This document shows, piece by piece, positions 1-8,493 of a DNA stretch of 64,000 bases; within the stretch, counting starts at the first letter, position 1, and every line of letters starts with the position of its first letter. The translations under genes were made by a program, and so were the position numbers. Source of the stretch: Chitinophagaceae bacterium UBA7600 (GTDB taxonomy: Bacteria; Bacteroidota; Bacteroidia; Chitinophagales; Chitinophagaceae); assembly GCA_002478885.1 (NCBI GenBank), contig DLKC01000073.1, positions 1-64,000 of the forward strand. Reading direction: 5' to 3'. Below the pieces are notes generated by a model, which did no database searches, had not been told where the DNA came from, and was given only the letters and a program-made list of their open reading frames with translations.

Positions 1-1
1 G

Positions 2-74
2 AGCGGGAGACGAGGCTCGAACTCGCCACCTATAGCTTGGAAGGCTATCGCTCTACCAAATGAGCTACTCCCGC
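2..74 (-). tRNA. tRNA-Gly (anticodon TCC)
   Basis: Read on the minus strand, a 73-nt cloverleaf with acceptor stem GCGGGAG/CTCCCGC, a GGTTCGAGCC-like T arm and anticodon loop CTTCCAA, giving anticodon TCC. No CCA is encoded. It is the last visible member of a Thr-Tyr-Gly operon. In many bacteria this order continues into a second tRNA-Thr and tuf, which would lie beyond the left edge (inference). Confidence 0.95.
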
Positions 75-152
75 TAATAACTGAAGATTTGAAAATGTGC
101 TAATTTCACAATTAACATCATTAACAGGTTTGAACTACAAAGAACTCGGTTA

Positions 153-190
153 CAATCTTCAAATTCTCCAATTGGAAAATTTGAAGATTG
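153..190. other. 13-bp perfect hairpin in the tRNA spacer
   Basis: CAATCTTCAAATT at 153-165 is exactly complementary to 178-190, with a 12-nt loop. It lies in the unusually long 121-nt spacer between tRNA-Tyr and tRNA-Gly. There is no T-tract on the transcribed strand, so it is more likely a processing structure or a remnant of an A/T-rich repeat than a terminator. The spacer also carries GATTTGAAAATG, which recurs near 52503. Confidence 0.6.
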
Positions 191-195
191 TATAG

Positions 196-278
<83 letters not shown>

Positions 279-287
279 AAAAATACG

Positions 288-360
288 AGCCACTTGTCGG
301 AATCGAACCAACGACCTACTGATTACAAATCAGTTGCTCTACCAGCTGAGCTAAAGTGGC
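288..360 (-). tRNA. tRNA-Thr (anticodon TGT)
   Basis: A 73-nt cloverleaf on the minus strand: acceptor GCCACTT/AAGTGGC, D arm TAGCTCAGCTGGTAGAGC and anticodon loop TTTGTAA (TGT). It is first in the visible operon, 35 nt after the -7 box at 395-402. Confidence 0.95.
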
Positions 361-394
361 AAAATAAAAGAACTCCCCCGTTTTTTCGGGATGG

Positions 395-424
395 CAAAGG
401 TAAGTGAAAACTTCATTCAGCAAA
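395..424 (-). promoter_or_regulatory. Bacteroidota-type promoter of the tRNA operon
   Basis: On the minus strand a -33 TTTG (421-424) is followed after 18 nt by a -7 TACCTTTG (395-402), a perfect match to TAnnTTTG. This is the only place in the window where I found both boxes at a canonical spacing. A short CCCG-A6-CGGG palindrome follows, before tRNA-Thr. Confidence 0.7.
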
Positions 425-617
425 ATTTTGAAAAGAAAATTTTAGCACTGTTTCTGAAAAGCTCTACCTGCAAGCATTTTGAACAATTTTTTAAATTTAT
501 TTGTTCCATATTATTTTAAAATACTGTCAACAGCAGGGTTGCCCGTACGCTTAAAAAAAGAATTATTTAACGGCGCAAAAATAAGTGCAATTCGATTTTT
601 TATTTAGTTTACATGTT

Positions 618-1715
618 ATGTTAGGACACCGGTTTATCAAATACGATCCCAATGCTACAGGAAAGACCCGTTTTGAACAAATGCTCGATTTGTTCTTACA
701 ACTGTTAACATATACCAACGGGGATGTGAGTGAAGCACTTCAATGGATGAACGAACTGGACAAGAAATACTTGTTGACCAACGATGAATATGGAATGGGA
801 GATTTTATCGATGACCTCAAGTCTAATGGATATATCAAAGACGATAATCAAACAGGCCAGGTAAGTATAACAGCTAAAAGTGAGCAAAGCATCCGTAAAA
901 AAAGCCTGGAAGAGATTTTTGGGAAACTTAAAAAAAGCAAGCAGGGTGACCATTCAACCTTTAAACCCGGACTTGGAGACGAAATAAGTCCCGATCATCG
1001 CCCATTCCAGTTTGGCGATATGTTGGAACAGATCGATTTTACCGAAAGCATTCGAAATGCGCAGATTAACCATGGTATTGAAAGCTTTTCGATGTATGAG
1101 GACGATCTACAGATAAGAGAAACCGATTTTAAAGCACAAACTTCGACAGTGCTGATGATCGATATTTCTCATTCGATGATATTGTATGGCGAAGACCGTA
1201 TAACGCCGGCAAAGAAAGTAGCCATGGCCCTTAGTGAGCTTATTACCACGAAATATCCAAAAGACACGCTGGATATAGTGGTTTTTGGCAATGACGCATG
1301 GCCGGTTGAAATAAAAGACCTGCCTTATTTACAGGTAGGCCCATACCATACCAATACGGTTGCCGGACTTGAACTCGCGATGGACATTTTGAGAAGAAGG
1401 AAAAACCCGAACAAGCAGATTTTTATGATTACCGATGGCAAGCCAACCTGCCTCAAGATAGGCAACAGGTATTACAAGAACAGTTTTGGCCTCGACCGAA
1501 AAGTAACCAATCGCTGCCTCAATCTTGCTGCACAATGCAAAAAACTTAAGATACCCATCACTACGTTTATGATTGCCAGCGACCCTTACCTGCAGCGCTT
1601 TGTGACGGAATTTACCGAAACAAATGATGGCAAGGCTTTCTTTGCCTCTCTTGATAAGCTGGGTGCATTTATATTTAAAGATTTTGAAAGCGGGAAACGA
1701 AAAACCGTGTATTGA
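618..1715 (+). CDS. VWA-domain (CoxE/ChlD-like) protein
   Basis: A protein of about 365 aa. The N-terminal half is charged and helical. The C-terminal half is a von Willebrand A domain with the metal-site (MIDAS) motif D-I-S-H-S at residues 182-186 and a later T-D-G near residue 272. No signal peptide or membrane segment is visible, so it is presumably cytoplasmic. In this family VWA proteins act with MoxR/ChlI-type AAA+ ATPases as metal-insertion or chaperone pairs. The likely partner here is encoded about 20 kb away at 21868-23415 on the other strand (inference). An in-frame GTG lies at 585, but ATG 618 (MLGHRF) gives the N-terminus I regard as typical. The natural substrate is unknown. Confidence 0.8.
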   Translation: MLGHRFIKYDPNATGKTRFEQMLDLFLQLLTYTNGDVSEALQWMNELDKKYLLTNDEYGMGDFIDDLKSNGYIKDDNQTGQVSITAKSEQSIRKKSLEEIFGKLKKSKQGDHSTFKPGLGDEISPDHRPFQFGDMLEQIDFTESIRNAQINHGIESFSMYEDDLQIRETDFKAQTSTVLMIDISHSMILYGEDRITPAKKVAMALSELITTKYPKDTLDIVVFGNDAWPVEIKDLPYLQVGPYHTNTVAGLELAMDILRRRKNPNKQIFMITDGKPTCLKIGNRYYKNSFGLDRKVTNRCLNLAAQCKKLKIPITTFMIASDPYLQRFVTEFTETNDGKAFFASLDKLGAFIFKDFESGKRKTVY

Positions 1716-1736
1716 TCAGCAGTGCCGCCATATGCA

Positions 1737-1795
1737 GCACAAGTGTGCGACGCAAAAACTGCCAAATGCTTAATCTCCAGCCAGGTCCAAAAAAT
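1737..1795 (-). repeat. Dispersed repeat, solo arm (standard core)
   Basis: Reverse-orientation arm: the GTAC-like end (GCACAAGTG) at 1737, core TGCGACGCAA at 1746-1755, and a degenerate CCGG end running into AAAAAATT. It lies 22 bp after the VWA stop and upstream of rpsP. Confidence 0.75.
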
Positions 1796-1913
1796 TATTA
1801 TAGTTTTCTGAATTTTAGCGTTGCTATTTTGATGAGACATCTTATTTTCGCAGTCCTGAATGTTTATTCAGGGAGTTAACCTAATTATTCAAAGCCTTAA
1901 ATTTCTATTTAAG

Positions 1914-2357
1914 ATGGCAGTTAAAATCAGACTTCAAAGACACGGAAGTAAAAAGAGGCCTTTCTATTTTATAGTAGTTGCCGATGCCCGTGCCCCCCGT
2001 GATGGTAAATTTATCCAGAAAATCGGGACTTACAACCCACTTACAGTACCCGCAACGATTCAGCTCGACCGACAAAAAGCGCTCGAATGGCTGCACAAAG
2101 GCGCACAGCCAACAGATACTGTGAGGCGTATCCTTTCGTTTAAAGGTGTTCTTTACCTTAAACATTTGCTGCGTGGCGTTAAGCTTGGTTTGTTTGATGA
2201 AACAACCGCAATGGTTAAGTTTCAAAAATGGCATGAAGAGCATGAAGCTGCTGTAAAACGTCGCTCAGATGAGCACAGGAAGAACCAACGCGCAAAACGT
2301 GGTGGCGCTCCTTTCAGAAGGGTTGAACACAGAGACGAAAGTTCTGCGCAAGCTTAA
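1914..2357 (+). CDS. rpsP: 30S ribosomal protein S16
   Basis: A 147-aa protein beginning [11 protein letters not shown], the signature S16 N-terminus, with [10 protein letters not shown] at residues 17-26. It binds 16S rRNA in the small subunit. The C-terminal tail after about residue 85 is longer than the roughly 80-residue E. coli protein and rich in K, R, E and H, as is usual in Bacteroidota. An in-frame upstream ATG at 1860 was rejected because the added residues lack S16 similarity. The usual downstream rimM/trmD/rplS genes are absent; a terminator follows at once, so rpsP appears monocistronic here. Confidence 0.97.
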   Translation: MAVKIRLQRHGSKKRPFYFIVVADARAPRDGKFIQKIGTYNPLTVPATIQLDRQKALEWLHKGAQPTDTVRRILSFKGVLYLKHLLRGVKLGLFDETTAMVKFQKWHEEHEAAVKRRSDEHRKNQRAKRGGAPFRRVEHRDESSAQA

Positions 2358-2380
2358 CTTTAAAATCTAACTCTTTTATA

Positions 2381-2413
2381 AAATCCCGGTGATGAAATTG
2401 CCGGGATTTTTTT
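2381..2413 (+). terminator. Rho-independent terminator of rpsP
   Basis: Stem AAATCCCGG (2381-2389) pairs with CCGGGATTT (2401-2409) across an 11-nt loop and is followed by a T run. It lies 24 nt after the rpsP stop. Confidence 0.9.
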
Positions 2414-2414
2414 G

Positions 2415-2466
2415 TACCCGGCTTCTCAACTTTATCAACATTCGTTGCGTCGCAAGCTTCAGCGCC
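2415..2466 (+). repeat. Dispersed repeat, solo arm (standard core)
   Basis: Forward arm starting TACCCGGCTTCTC directly on the T-tract of the rpsP terminator, with core GTTGCGTCGCA at 2444-2454. Confidence 0.85.
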
Positions 2467-2521
2467 TGCCGGTTTGTTTGGCAAATGATTATATTAGTGC
2501 CTGAACCAAAACTACGTTTCC

Positions 2522-3766
2522 ATGCGGATGCTTAAAAGTCTCTATGCTCAGGTTATCATCGCCATTGCCATTGGCGTACTGCTGGGAACTTTCTTTCCTG
2601 ATTTTGCCATACAGCTAAAATCATTGGGCGACGGTTTTATTAAGCTGATAAAAATGATGATTGCGCCAATCATCTTTTGTACGATCGTCACCGGCATTGC
2701 AGGCATGGAAAATATGAAACTTGCCGGGCGAGTTGGTGTAAAATCGCTTATATATTTCGAAGTACTTTCAACCGCGGCATTAATTATAGGACTGATTATC
2801 GTAAACCTTATTCAGCCAGGGGCAGGCATGCATGTTGACCCCAAAACACTTGATACCACCGGCGTGGCACCTTATATTAGCCAGGCGAAATCTCAAAGCT
2901 TCGTTGATTTTATCATGCACATTATACCAGACAATATCTTCAGCGCCCTTTCTGAAGGGAATATTCTACAGGTATTATTCTTTGCGGTTTTGTTTGGCGT
3001 TGGTCTTTCAACGCTGGGAAGTAAGAACACGCAGCCGGTGTTAAAAGCATTACACAATATTTCAGAAGGCTTATTCGCCATGATGCGCATGATTATGAAA
3101 CTTGCGCCTTTGGGGGCACTAGGTGCCATGAGTTTTACCATCGGTAAATACGGTCTCGACACCCTTGCCTCATTGGGAAAGTTGATGGCGTGCTTTTATG
3201 CAACATGCCTGTTGTTTATTTTTTTGGTGCTCGGGTCAATACTTAGAATTTACGGGTATAGCATTTTGAAAATGCTTAAATACATAGGAGAAGAATTGTG
3301 GATTGTGCTCGGCACATCCTCATCAGAGAGTGCTTTGCCTGCGCTCATGCAAAAATTAAAAAGGCTTGGCTGTTCCGATTCTGTTGTTGGGCTTGTTGTG
3401 CCAACAGGCTATTCATTTAACCTTGACGGTACCTGCATTTACCTTACAATGGCTGCTGTGTTTATCACCCAGGCTATAGATATGCCTTTGTCTCTTCCAC
3501 AGCAAATAACGCTATTGCTTGTTTTGTTACTTACCTCGAAAGGGGCAGCGGGTGTAACCGGCGCTGGTTTTATCACGCTTGCCGCCACGCTTCCGGTAGT
3601 TGAGCATATTCCCGTGGCCTCTGTTGCATTAATCCTGGGTATCGATCGTTTTATGAGCGAAGCCAGGGCTTTGACAAACATCATTGGCAATGCAGTTGCC
3701 ACAGTTGTTGTTTCGAAATGGGAGAAACAACTAAATGAACAAACGGCAAAAGGCTTTATTGGTTAA
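2522..3766 (+). CDS. dctA: Dicarboxylate:cation symporter (DAACS family)
   Basis: A 414-aa inner-membrane protein with many hydrophobic segments. Family motifs are present: a serine-rich [10 protein letters not shown] loop, [21 protein letters not shown], and [12 protein letters not shown]. These are the substrate and cation sites of the DctA/GltP family, which takes up C4-dicarboxylates or glutamate with H+ or Na+. The S-S-S-E and D-R-F-M-S-E-A-R sequences favour a C4-dicarboxylate carrier. The 3' end overlaps the convergent SRPBCC gene by 11 bp. Substrate is inferred. Confidence 0.85.
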   Translation: MRMLKSLYAQVIIAIAIGVLLGTFFPDFAIQLKSLGDGFIKLIKMMIAPIIFCTIVTGIAGMENMKLAGRVGVKSLIYFEVLSTAALIIGLIIVNLIQPGAGMHVDPKTLDTTGVAPYISQAKSQSFVDFIMHIIPDNIFSALSEGNILQVLFFAVLFGVGLSTLGSKNTQPVLKALHNISEGLFAMMRMIMKLAPLGALGAMSFTIGKYGLDTLASLGKLMACFYATCLLFIFLVLGSILRIYGYSILKMLKYIGEELWIVLGTSSSESALPALMQKLKRLGCSDSVVGLVVPTGYSFNLDGTCIYLTMAAVFITQAIDMPLSLPQQITLLLVLLLTSKGAAGVTGAGFITLAATLPVVEHIPVASVALILGIDRFMSEARALTNIIGNAVATVVVSKWEKQLNEQTAKGFIG

Positions 3767-4277
3767 AGCCGGCCGCCGGTTTTTCTAACACTTTTTTTAG
3801 CTTGTCAAAACTTTCTTCCATCACCGGCCCGAGTAATTTATCGTTGGCCAGCGATCCAAATCTTTCCCAGGGATACCAGCCGATCAACTGCTGAAAATAC
3901 CATTCCACCGTGGTTGTTGAACCAGATTGAAGTACAATGAATGCGCTCTGCTGAATATTTCCTTGCTGACTTTTCCATTCGGTAAGGATGGAATCCTTTG
4001 TAGTATTAACAATAGTAACCTGCCCTGTGCCCACAGTTGCAACAGTTCCCTTGCCTGCAGTTTTTGCAGACAGAAAAGAAATGGTTCCCGTATCTGCACC
4101 GGCCATCCAAAGCTTCCAGTATTTTACATCTTCGAGGTATTTATAAACTGAATCAACCGGAGCAGATATATTCACTGCCCTGGAAACCTTTACCGTCGAT
4201 GGAAATAGCAACCCAATCGCTGTTGTTAACCCAAACAACACGAGAAAACTTACAACGGCCAATTTTAAAAAACGCAT
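3756..4277 (-). CDS. SRPBCC (START/Bet v1-like) family protein, membrane-anchored
   Basis: 173 aa. An N-terminal hydrophobic segment (residues 5-25) acts as a signal anchor. It is followed by a lipid- or ligand-binding SRPBCC fold recognisable from the start [20 protein letters not shown] and the closing helix M-E-E-S-F-D-K-L-K. Members act as polyketide cyclase-like or lipid-binding proteins; the ligand here is unknown. It is convergent with dctA, overlapping by 11 bp. Confidence 0.75.
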   Translation of the reverse strand: MRFLKLAVVSFLVLFGLTTAIGLLFPSTVKVSRAVNISAPVDSVYKYLEDVKYWKLWMAGADTGTISFLSAKTAGKGTVATVGTGQVTIVNTTKDSILTEWKSQQGNIQQSAFIVLQSGSTTTVEWYFQQLIGWYPWERFGSLANDKLLGPVMEESFDKLKKVLEKPAAGFNQ

Positions 4278-4312
4278 GATTTATTTTTTTACGAACAAAG
4301 TATCACTGTTCA

Positions 4313-4451
4313 GCTTTTGTTGTGTCACTCCCTTCGGCGCCTTATTCTTTATTGAGCCGAAGTCCCTGCCTTCATTGTCGCCAAAGCCTATGGCGTACAA
4401 GAGTGCGACGCAAGTTAAGTTTATTTGAAAAACTTAGGCCCGGCACATAAA
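4313..4451. repeat. Dispersed repeat, facing pair (GTGTCAC core + standard core)
   Basis: Left arm about 4313-4336 carries the variant core GTTGTGTCACT; right arm 4395-4451 carries GTACAAGAGTGCGACGCAA and ends GGCCCGGCACATAAAA. The right outer end abuts the stop of the ABC permease at 4455. Confidence 0.75.
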
Positions 4452-4454
4452 ATG

Positions 4455-5561
4455 TTACTCCCATTTAAAAACTTTTATTGCAACGGCATAAAGCAATATG
4501 CCCCAAATGACCAATACACCAACATCGCTCCATACGTCAAAAATACTGGCACCCTCGAAAGAGATTTCGCGCATGGCATTATTGAGGTGTGTGAGGGGTA
4601 AAATGTTACAGAAGAACTGAAGCCATTTTGGAAATACAGTTATTGGGAAAAAAGTGCCAGACAGTAAGAATTGTGGAAAAGTGAACAGGTTGGCAAAAGG
4701 CGGAATGGTGCTCTCGTTTTTTGCGACATTGCTAACAACAAAACCGTAGCCCATAAAAACTACTAACCCCAGCATGGATAGCAACAGTAACTGAAGTACC
4801 GTCACAAACCCATCAACCAATGTAAACTGGAATGCAAATACACCGATGGCTATAATAACAACTGCCGCGATCATCTGGAAAAGCACGCGGCTTATCGCTT
4901 CGCCGATAACGATGTATGGCCTTGTTATGGGCGTTGCGAAAAATCGCTTTAAAACAAGTTGCTGCCGAAGATTGAAGAATAAAAATGCTACACCAAAAAC
5001 ACCGGCACTTAATAAAGAAAAGCCAAGTTGGCCTGGTAAAATAAAATCGATTCTTCTATACACCCGCCCCGGAATTTTTTGCACGTTTGCATCGACCCTT
5101 GCGACGGTTGGCGCATTTGGATATTTTACTTTATCTATATTCCCTATGACGGCGTTTAATATTGACTGCAGTATCTGCAGATCTTCAGGCTTTACTGCTT
5201 CGGAGCTCTTAAGATGAATAATATATTCCGGAACCCCCAACTTATTCTTTTCTATTTTAATGATGGCTGTAATATTACCTTTTTCGAGGTCTTCATTTAG
5301 TGCAACGTCGGTATTCTCTACGAAATTCAATCCATTCACGCTGCGCAAAGCTGTATAAACGTAGTTGGTGGTGTCGCTGGTTTTATCCAGGGCCACATCG
5401 AGCGAAAAGGTTCCGCCATTACCAATAAACCCAAAAACAAGAATAAAAGTTAAAGGAAATCCGATACTGAAAATGACCGCCGAAGGGCTTCTGAATGTAG
5501 CCTTCAGGCTGGCCTTTGTAATTGCCAGCATTGCTTTAAACTGGCTAAATTTACCTTCCAT
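4455..5561 (-). CDS. ABC-2 type transporter permease
   Basis: 368 aa. One N-terminal membrane segment (residues 28-48) is followed by an extracytoplasmic domain of about 130 aa and then a C-terminal bundle of five membrane helices with the G-T-F-F-P-I and L-P-L-T-H signatures of ABC2_membrane proteins (YhgE/DrrB-like). Such permeases export drugs, polysaccharides or other substrates together with an ATPase. No ABC ATPase gene is adjacent or elsewhere in this window, so the partner must be unlinked. Its -7 box TAGCTTTG lies at 5580-5587. Confidence 0.8.
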   Translation of the reverse strand: MEGKFSQFKAMLAITKASLKATFRSPSAVIFSIGFPLTFILVFGFIGNGGTFSLDVALDKTSDTTNYVYTALRSVNGLNFVENTDVALNEDLEKGNITAIIKIEKNKLGVPEYIIHLKSSEAVKPEDLQILQSILNAVIGNIDKVKYPNAPTVARVDANVQKIPGRVYRRIDFILPGQLGFSLLSAGVFGVAFLFFNLRQQLVLKRFFATPITRPYIVIGEAISRVLFQMIAAVVIIAIGVFAFQFTLVDGFVTVLQLLLLSMLGLVVFMGYGFVVSNVAKNESTIPPFANLFTFPQFLLSGTFFPITVFPKWLQFFCNILPLTHLNNAMREISFEGASIFDVWSDVGVLVIWGILLYAVAIKVFKWE

Positions 5562-5579
5562 TGAATAAATTTAAGTGGG

Positions 5580-5587
5580 CAAAGCTA
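5580..5587 (-). promoter_or_regulatory. -7 box of the ABC permease gene
   Basis: TAGCTTTG on the minus strand matches TAnnTTTG perfectly, 18 bp before the ATG at 5561. No clear -33 TTG was found at 17-23 nt. Confidence 0.45.
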
Positions 5588-5639
5588 TCTTATAATTCTC
5601 CTGACGAAAAATTATAAATTAATTTAAGAAAGTATTTCC

Positions 5640-5677
5640 GACATTTGACGTATATTAAAGTGACATTTGACGCATAT
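5640..5677 (+). promoter_or_regulatory. Direct-repeat operator of the toxin-antitoxin operon
   Basis: GACATTTGACG-TATAT at 5640-5655 is repeated as GACATTTGACG-CATAT at 5662-5677. The repeats are exactly 22 bp apart, about two helical turns, and the second runs into the antitoxin ATG at 5676. Spacing and position suggest autorepressor sites, as is common for type II TA operons (inference). Confidence 0.6.
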
Positions 5678-6128
5678 GACAAAAAGAATCAGAAATAAAA
5701 AATACAGTGGCGAAGACACAGCACCTTTAAAATTGCAGGAGCCTGTTATTGCTGAATACAAGCCATTAAAGCGTTTGGCAATTGTAGCTGAATTCCCTTT
5801 CAAAAAATTTGAAAAAATAGCATCATTGGTTCCATTCACCCAAAAAGAGTGGGCTAATATGCTTCACCTTTCCGAAAGAACACTTCAGCGCTATGCTAAA
5901 TACAACACAAGTTTCGAAGGCATTTATGTAGATCGTATTCTGCATCTCGAGCAAATGATACACACAGGCCTGGAAACATTTGTTAAGGCAGATGCTTTCT
6001 ATAGCTGGCTTAAGCGCGAAAAAAACGTGTTGGGCAACCTTATTCGATTCGAATCGCTTTACTCAACCCAGGGCATCAACGATATTACCGAAGAACTCGG
6101 CCGCATACAACACGGGGTGTACATATGA
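5676..6128 (+). CDS. Xre/ParS-type antitoxin (DUF2384, MbcA-like)
   Basis: 150 aa. A central helix-turn-helix region (about residues 50-80, F-T-Q-K-E-W-A-N-M-L-H-L-S-E-R-T-L-Q-R) is followed by a C-terminal toxin-binding domain ending W-L-K-R-E-K-N-V-L-G-N...E-E-L-G-R-I-Q-H-G, the DUF2384 pattern. It should neutralise the RES toxin encoded next and repress its own operon. ATG 5676 is preferred over an in-frame TTG at 5667. It overlaps the toxin gene by 4 bp (ATGA), indicating translational coupling. Confidence 0.9.
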   Translation: MTKRIRNKKYSGEDTAPLKLQEPVIAEYKPLKRLAIVAEFPFKKFEKIASLVPFTQKEWANMLHLSERTLQRYAKYNTSFEGIYVDRILHLEQMIHTGLETFVKADAFYSWLKREKNVLGNLIRFESLYSTQGINDITEELGRIQHGVYI

Positions 6129-6577
6129 TCTTATATCGATTTACGCGTACCGAATACAGCAAAGATATTTCCGGCGAAGGAGCCCGGCTTTTTGGTGGCA
6201 GGTGGAATAATAAAGGGAACGCGGTGTTATACAGCAGCACTTCCATTTCCCTGGCTTTGTTGGAGTTGCTTATTCACAGTGCCGGCTATAACGAGATGCG
6301 CGTAAACCAGCTTGTTACCATTGACACAGGGAATGTTGAACCTGCTTCGCTTGAGCTTTCCCAGTTGAAAGAAAACTGGCAAACCGATGTTGATTATTCA
6401 AAATTTATCGGCGATGAATTTTTGCGCGGAAAATCGACTTTGCTTATGCAGGTGCCATCGGCCATTATCCCCGAAGAAACCAACGTTTTAATAAATCCCT
6501 CACACTCAGATTTTAAGAAGGTAAAAATTAAATCTGTAAAAGAGTTTCGTTTCGATGTACGAATATTTAAAACATGA
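6125..6577 (+). CDS. RES-domain toxin (NAD+-depleting)
   Basis: 150 aa, a complete RES domain. The conserved polar residues lie in G-G-R-W-N (Arg26), L-Y-S-S (Tyr36), L-L-E-L-L (Glu47) and V-P-S-A. Characterised RES toxins degrade NAD+ with an ADP-ribosyltransferase-like fold and arrest growth. The gene is intact, coupled to its DUF2384 antitoxin by an ATGA overlap, and is followed 25 bp later by a repeat arm. It looks like a functional type II module. Confidence 0.9.
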   Translation: MILYRFTRTEYSKDISGEGARLFGGRWNNKGNAVLYSSTSISLALLELLIHSAGYNEMRVNQLVTIDTGNVEPASLELSQLKENWQTDVDYSKFIGDEFLRGKSTLLMQVPSAIIPEETNVLINPSHSDFKKVKIKSVKEFRFDVRIFKT

Positions 6578-6600
6578 TTTGTAGAGGTAGTTACTTTTGT

Positions 6601-6658
6601 TCCCGGCTTCCTGTTCTATACGATGCTTCGTTGCGTCGCACTCTTTAACGCCTGTACA
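6601..6658 (+). repeat. Dispersed repeat, solo arm (standard core)
   Basis: TCCCGGCTTCC at 6601, core GTTGCGTCGCAC at 6630-6641, and GTAC at 6655-6658. It fills most of the 94-bp convergent gap between the RES toxin and sppA. Confidence 0.85.
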
Positions 6659-6671
6659 ATTATTCAGCAGT

Positions 6672-8435
6672 CTAATGAATATTTAAATCGAACGGCATTC
6701 TTGCCTGTGGGCTATTCATTAACTCTTTTATTTTGTTTACCTGCTGCAGCATAAAATACTGATCGGCTCCGATTTTTTCCTTTACCGTATTTTCTCTTAC
6801 CGATGCGTTGAAAGAGCTTCCGCTAAGCAATTCCTGGAGAAAAGATTTTTTTTCGGGGTATTCTTTTGTTCTGAAAACATCGAGTTTGGCCATTCTGGCT
6901 GCGCAATCAACCGCATCCTGTAACGTTCCTGTTCTGTCAACAAGCTTTAAACTTATTGCACGGTTACCGCTGTAAACATGCCCCTGCGCAATGCTGTCAA
7001 TAAAATTAGGGTCAGCATTTCTCCCGCTTGCCACCCGTTCTTTAAAAGTATTATAAATGGTATCAACAGAAGATTGCAGAAACATTTTCTCCTGTTCAGT
7101 GAGCGGTCTCGTTGGCGTGCCCATGTCTGCATAAGGCGCGGTCTTTACACCGTCAAAAGTAATGCCTAGCTTATTGTTAAAAAAGGGTTCCAAATTGGCC
7201 AGCATGCTAAATACACCAATTGAACCGGTAACGGTTCCCTTATCAGCAAAAATAGAATCTGCGTTACAAGAGATGTAATACCCACCCGACGCTGCGTAGT
7301 CACCCATACTCACGACAACCGGCTTATTCTTTTTTGCCAATGTTATCTCCCTCCATATACCATCGCTCGCCAGGGAACTGCCTCCCGGCGAATTCACACG
7401 GAATACAATTGCTTTTACATCTTTGTCGAGTCTCGCTTTACGAATGATCTTTATAAAATCATCACTGCCAATTTCGTCGTCGTTGCTTTTGCCGGATACA
7501 ATATCCCCCTGCGCATAAATAATCGCGATCTTACTATCCGAAGAACTGTTTTTGTAATCAACCGCTTTGGCGTATTTCGAGAAAGCAATAAAATTCACCT
7601 CTTCTGCCGGTTTTAAACCCAGTTTTTTCTGCAATAGAGATTTTACCTGGTCATCATATTTTAGCCCGTCAACCAAATGATATTTTATTGCATCGCTGGC
7701 TGTTCTTATCAACCCATTTTGTGCATATTGGTGCAGCGTGGCAGTATCGGTATTTCTTGCTTCTGCGATTTGTTGCAGACAATTTCCGTAAAGATCATTG
7801 AGCAGGTCTGTTGTTTGAATGCGATTGGCGTCTGTCATCTTTGTAACTCTGAAAGGTTCTGTTGCACTTTTGAATTTACCTGCATAAAATACTTCGGGTT
7901 CAATACCCAGTTTGTCTAGCAGGCCCTTCATAAAAAGCAGTGTAACGGAAAACCCATCCCATTCGATGCCGCCATTTGGGTGACAAAATACCTGGTCAGC
8001 AACGCTTGAAACGTAATAAGATTTCTGGTCCATAGTTTCACCGTAGGCGATCACAAATTTTCTGCTTGCTTTAAAATCACTAATGGCTGTACGTAGTTCC
8101 TCATTTGTTGCAAAACCATTGGGATCATAACCTCCATTTATATAAATGCCTTTTATAGCGGTATCCGTTTCAGCATAGTGTATCATACGAACAACATCGT
8201 ATAAGCCGATAACGTTGGATGACTCATCGCTGGTTAACGAACTCAGTGGATTGTCTTTTGATTGCTCATTATAAGTTGCATTTAGATCAACAACCAATAC
8301 GCCCTTCGATCCGATTTCCGGTTTTGATGGTGCCATCAGTGCGCCAATAGCCCATATACCAATAAAAAAAGCGATTACGCTAAAAACGATCAAAGCAAAA
8401 AACGAAGCGAAAAATATTTTAAAGAAACTCTTCAT
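6672..8435 (-). CDS. sppA: Signal peptide peptidase SppA, 67K type
   Basis: 587 aa with an N-terminal membrane anchor (residues 9-33) and two tandem ClpP/crotonase-like domains, the long SppA architecture. The expected Ser/Lys dyad is visible: Lys187 in Y-A-G-K-F-K-S-A of the first domain and Ser383 in A-A-S-G-G-Y-Y of the second, preceded by N-S-P-G-G-S. It cleaves remnant signal peptides in the inner membrane. It is divergent from folK and has a perfect -7 box at 8455-8462. Confidence 0.93.
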   Translation of the reverse strand: MKSFFKIFFASFFALIVFSVIAFFIGIWAIGALMAPSKPEIGSKGVLVVDLNATYNEQSKDNPLSSLTSDESSNVIGLYDVVRMIHYAETDTAIKGIYINGGYDPNGFATNEELRTAISDFKASRKFVIAYGETMDQKSYYVSSVADQVFCHPNGGIEWDGFSVTLLFMKGLLDKLGIEPEVFYAGKFKSATEPFRVTKMTDANRIQTTDLLNDLYGNCLQQIAEARNTDTATLHQYAQNGLIRTASDAIKYHLVDGLKYDDQVKSLLQKKLGLKPAEEVNFIAFSKYAKAVDYKNSSSDSKIAIIYAQGDIVSGKSNDDEIGSDDFIKIIRKARLDKDVKAIVFRVNSPGGSSLASDGIWREITLAKKNKPVVVSMGDYAASGGYYISCNADSIFADKGTVTGSIGVFSMLANLEPFFNNKLGITFDGVKTAPYADMGTPTRPLTEQEKMFLQSSVDTIYNTFKERVASGRNADPNFIDSIAQGHVYSGNRAISLKLVDRTGTLQDAVDCAARMAKLDVFRTKEYPEKKSFLQELLSGSSFNASVRENTVKEKIGADQYFMLQQVNKIKELMNSPQARMPFDLNIH

Positions 8436-8454
8436 GGTTCTCTTTTGTGCGTTT

Positions 8455-8462
8455 CAAAAATA
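8455..8462 (-). promoter_or_regulatory. -7 box of sppA
   Basis: TATTTTTG on the minus strand (TAnnTTTG), 19 bp upstream of the sppA ATG. The nearest TTG is 25 nt upstream, slightly further than usual. Confidence 0.5.
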
Positions 8463-8493
8463 AAGATATTTGACCCCGTATAAAGATCAATTT

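Noticed and set aside
361..390. Possible terminator CCCG-A6-CGGG before tRNA-Thr
   Set aside because: The stem is only 4 bp and lies inside the leader of the tRNA operon just after its promoter.
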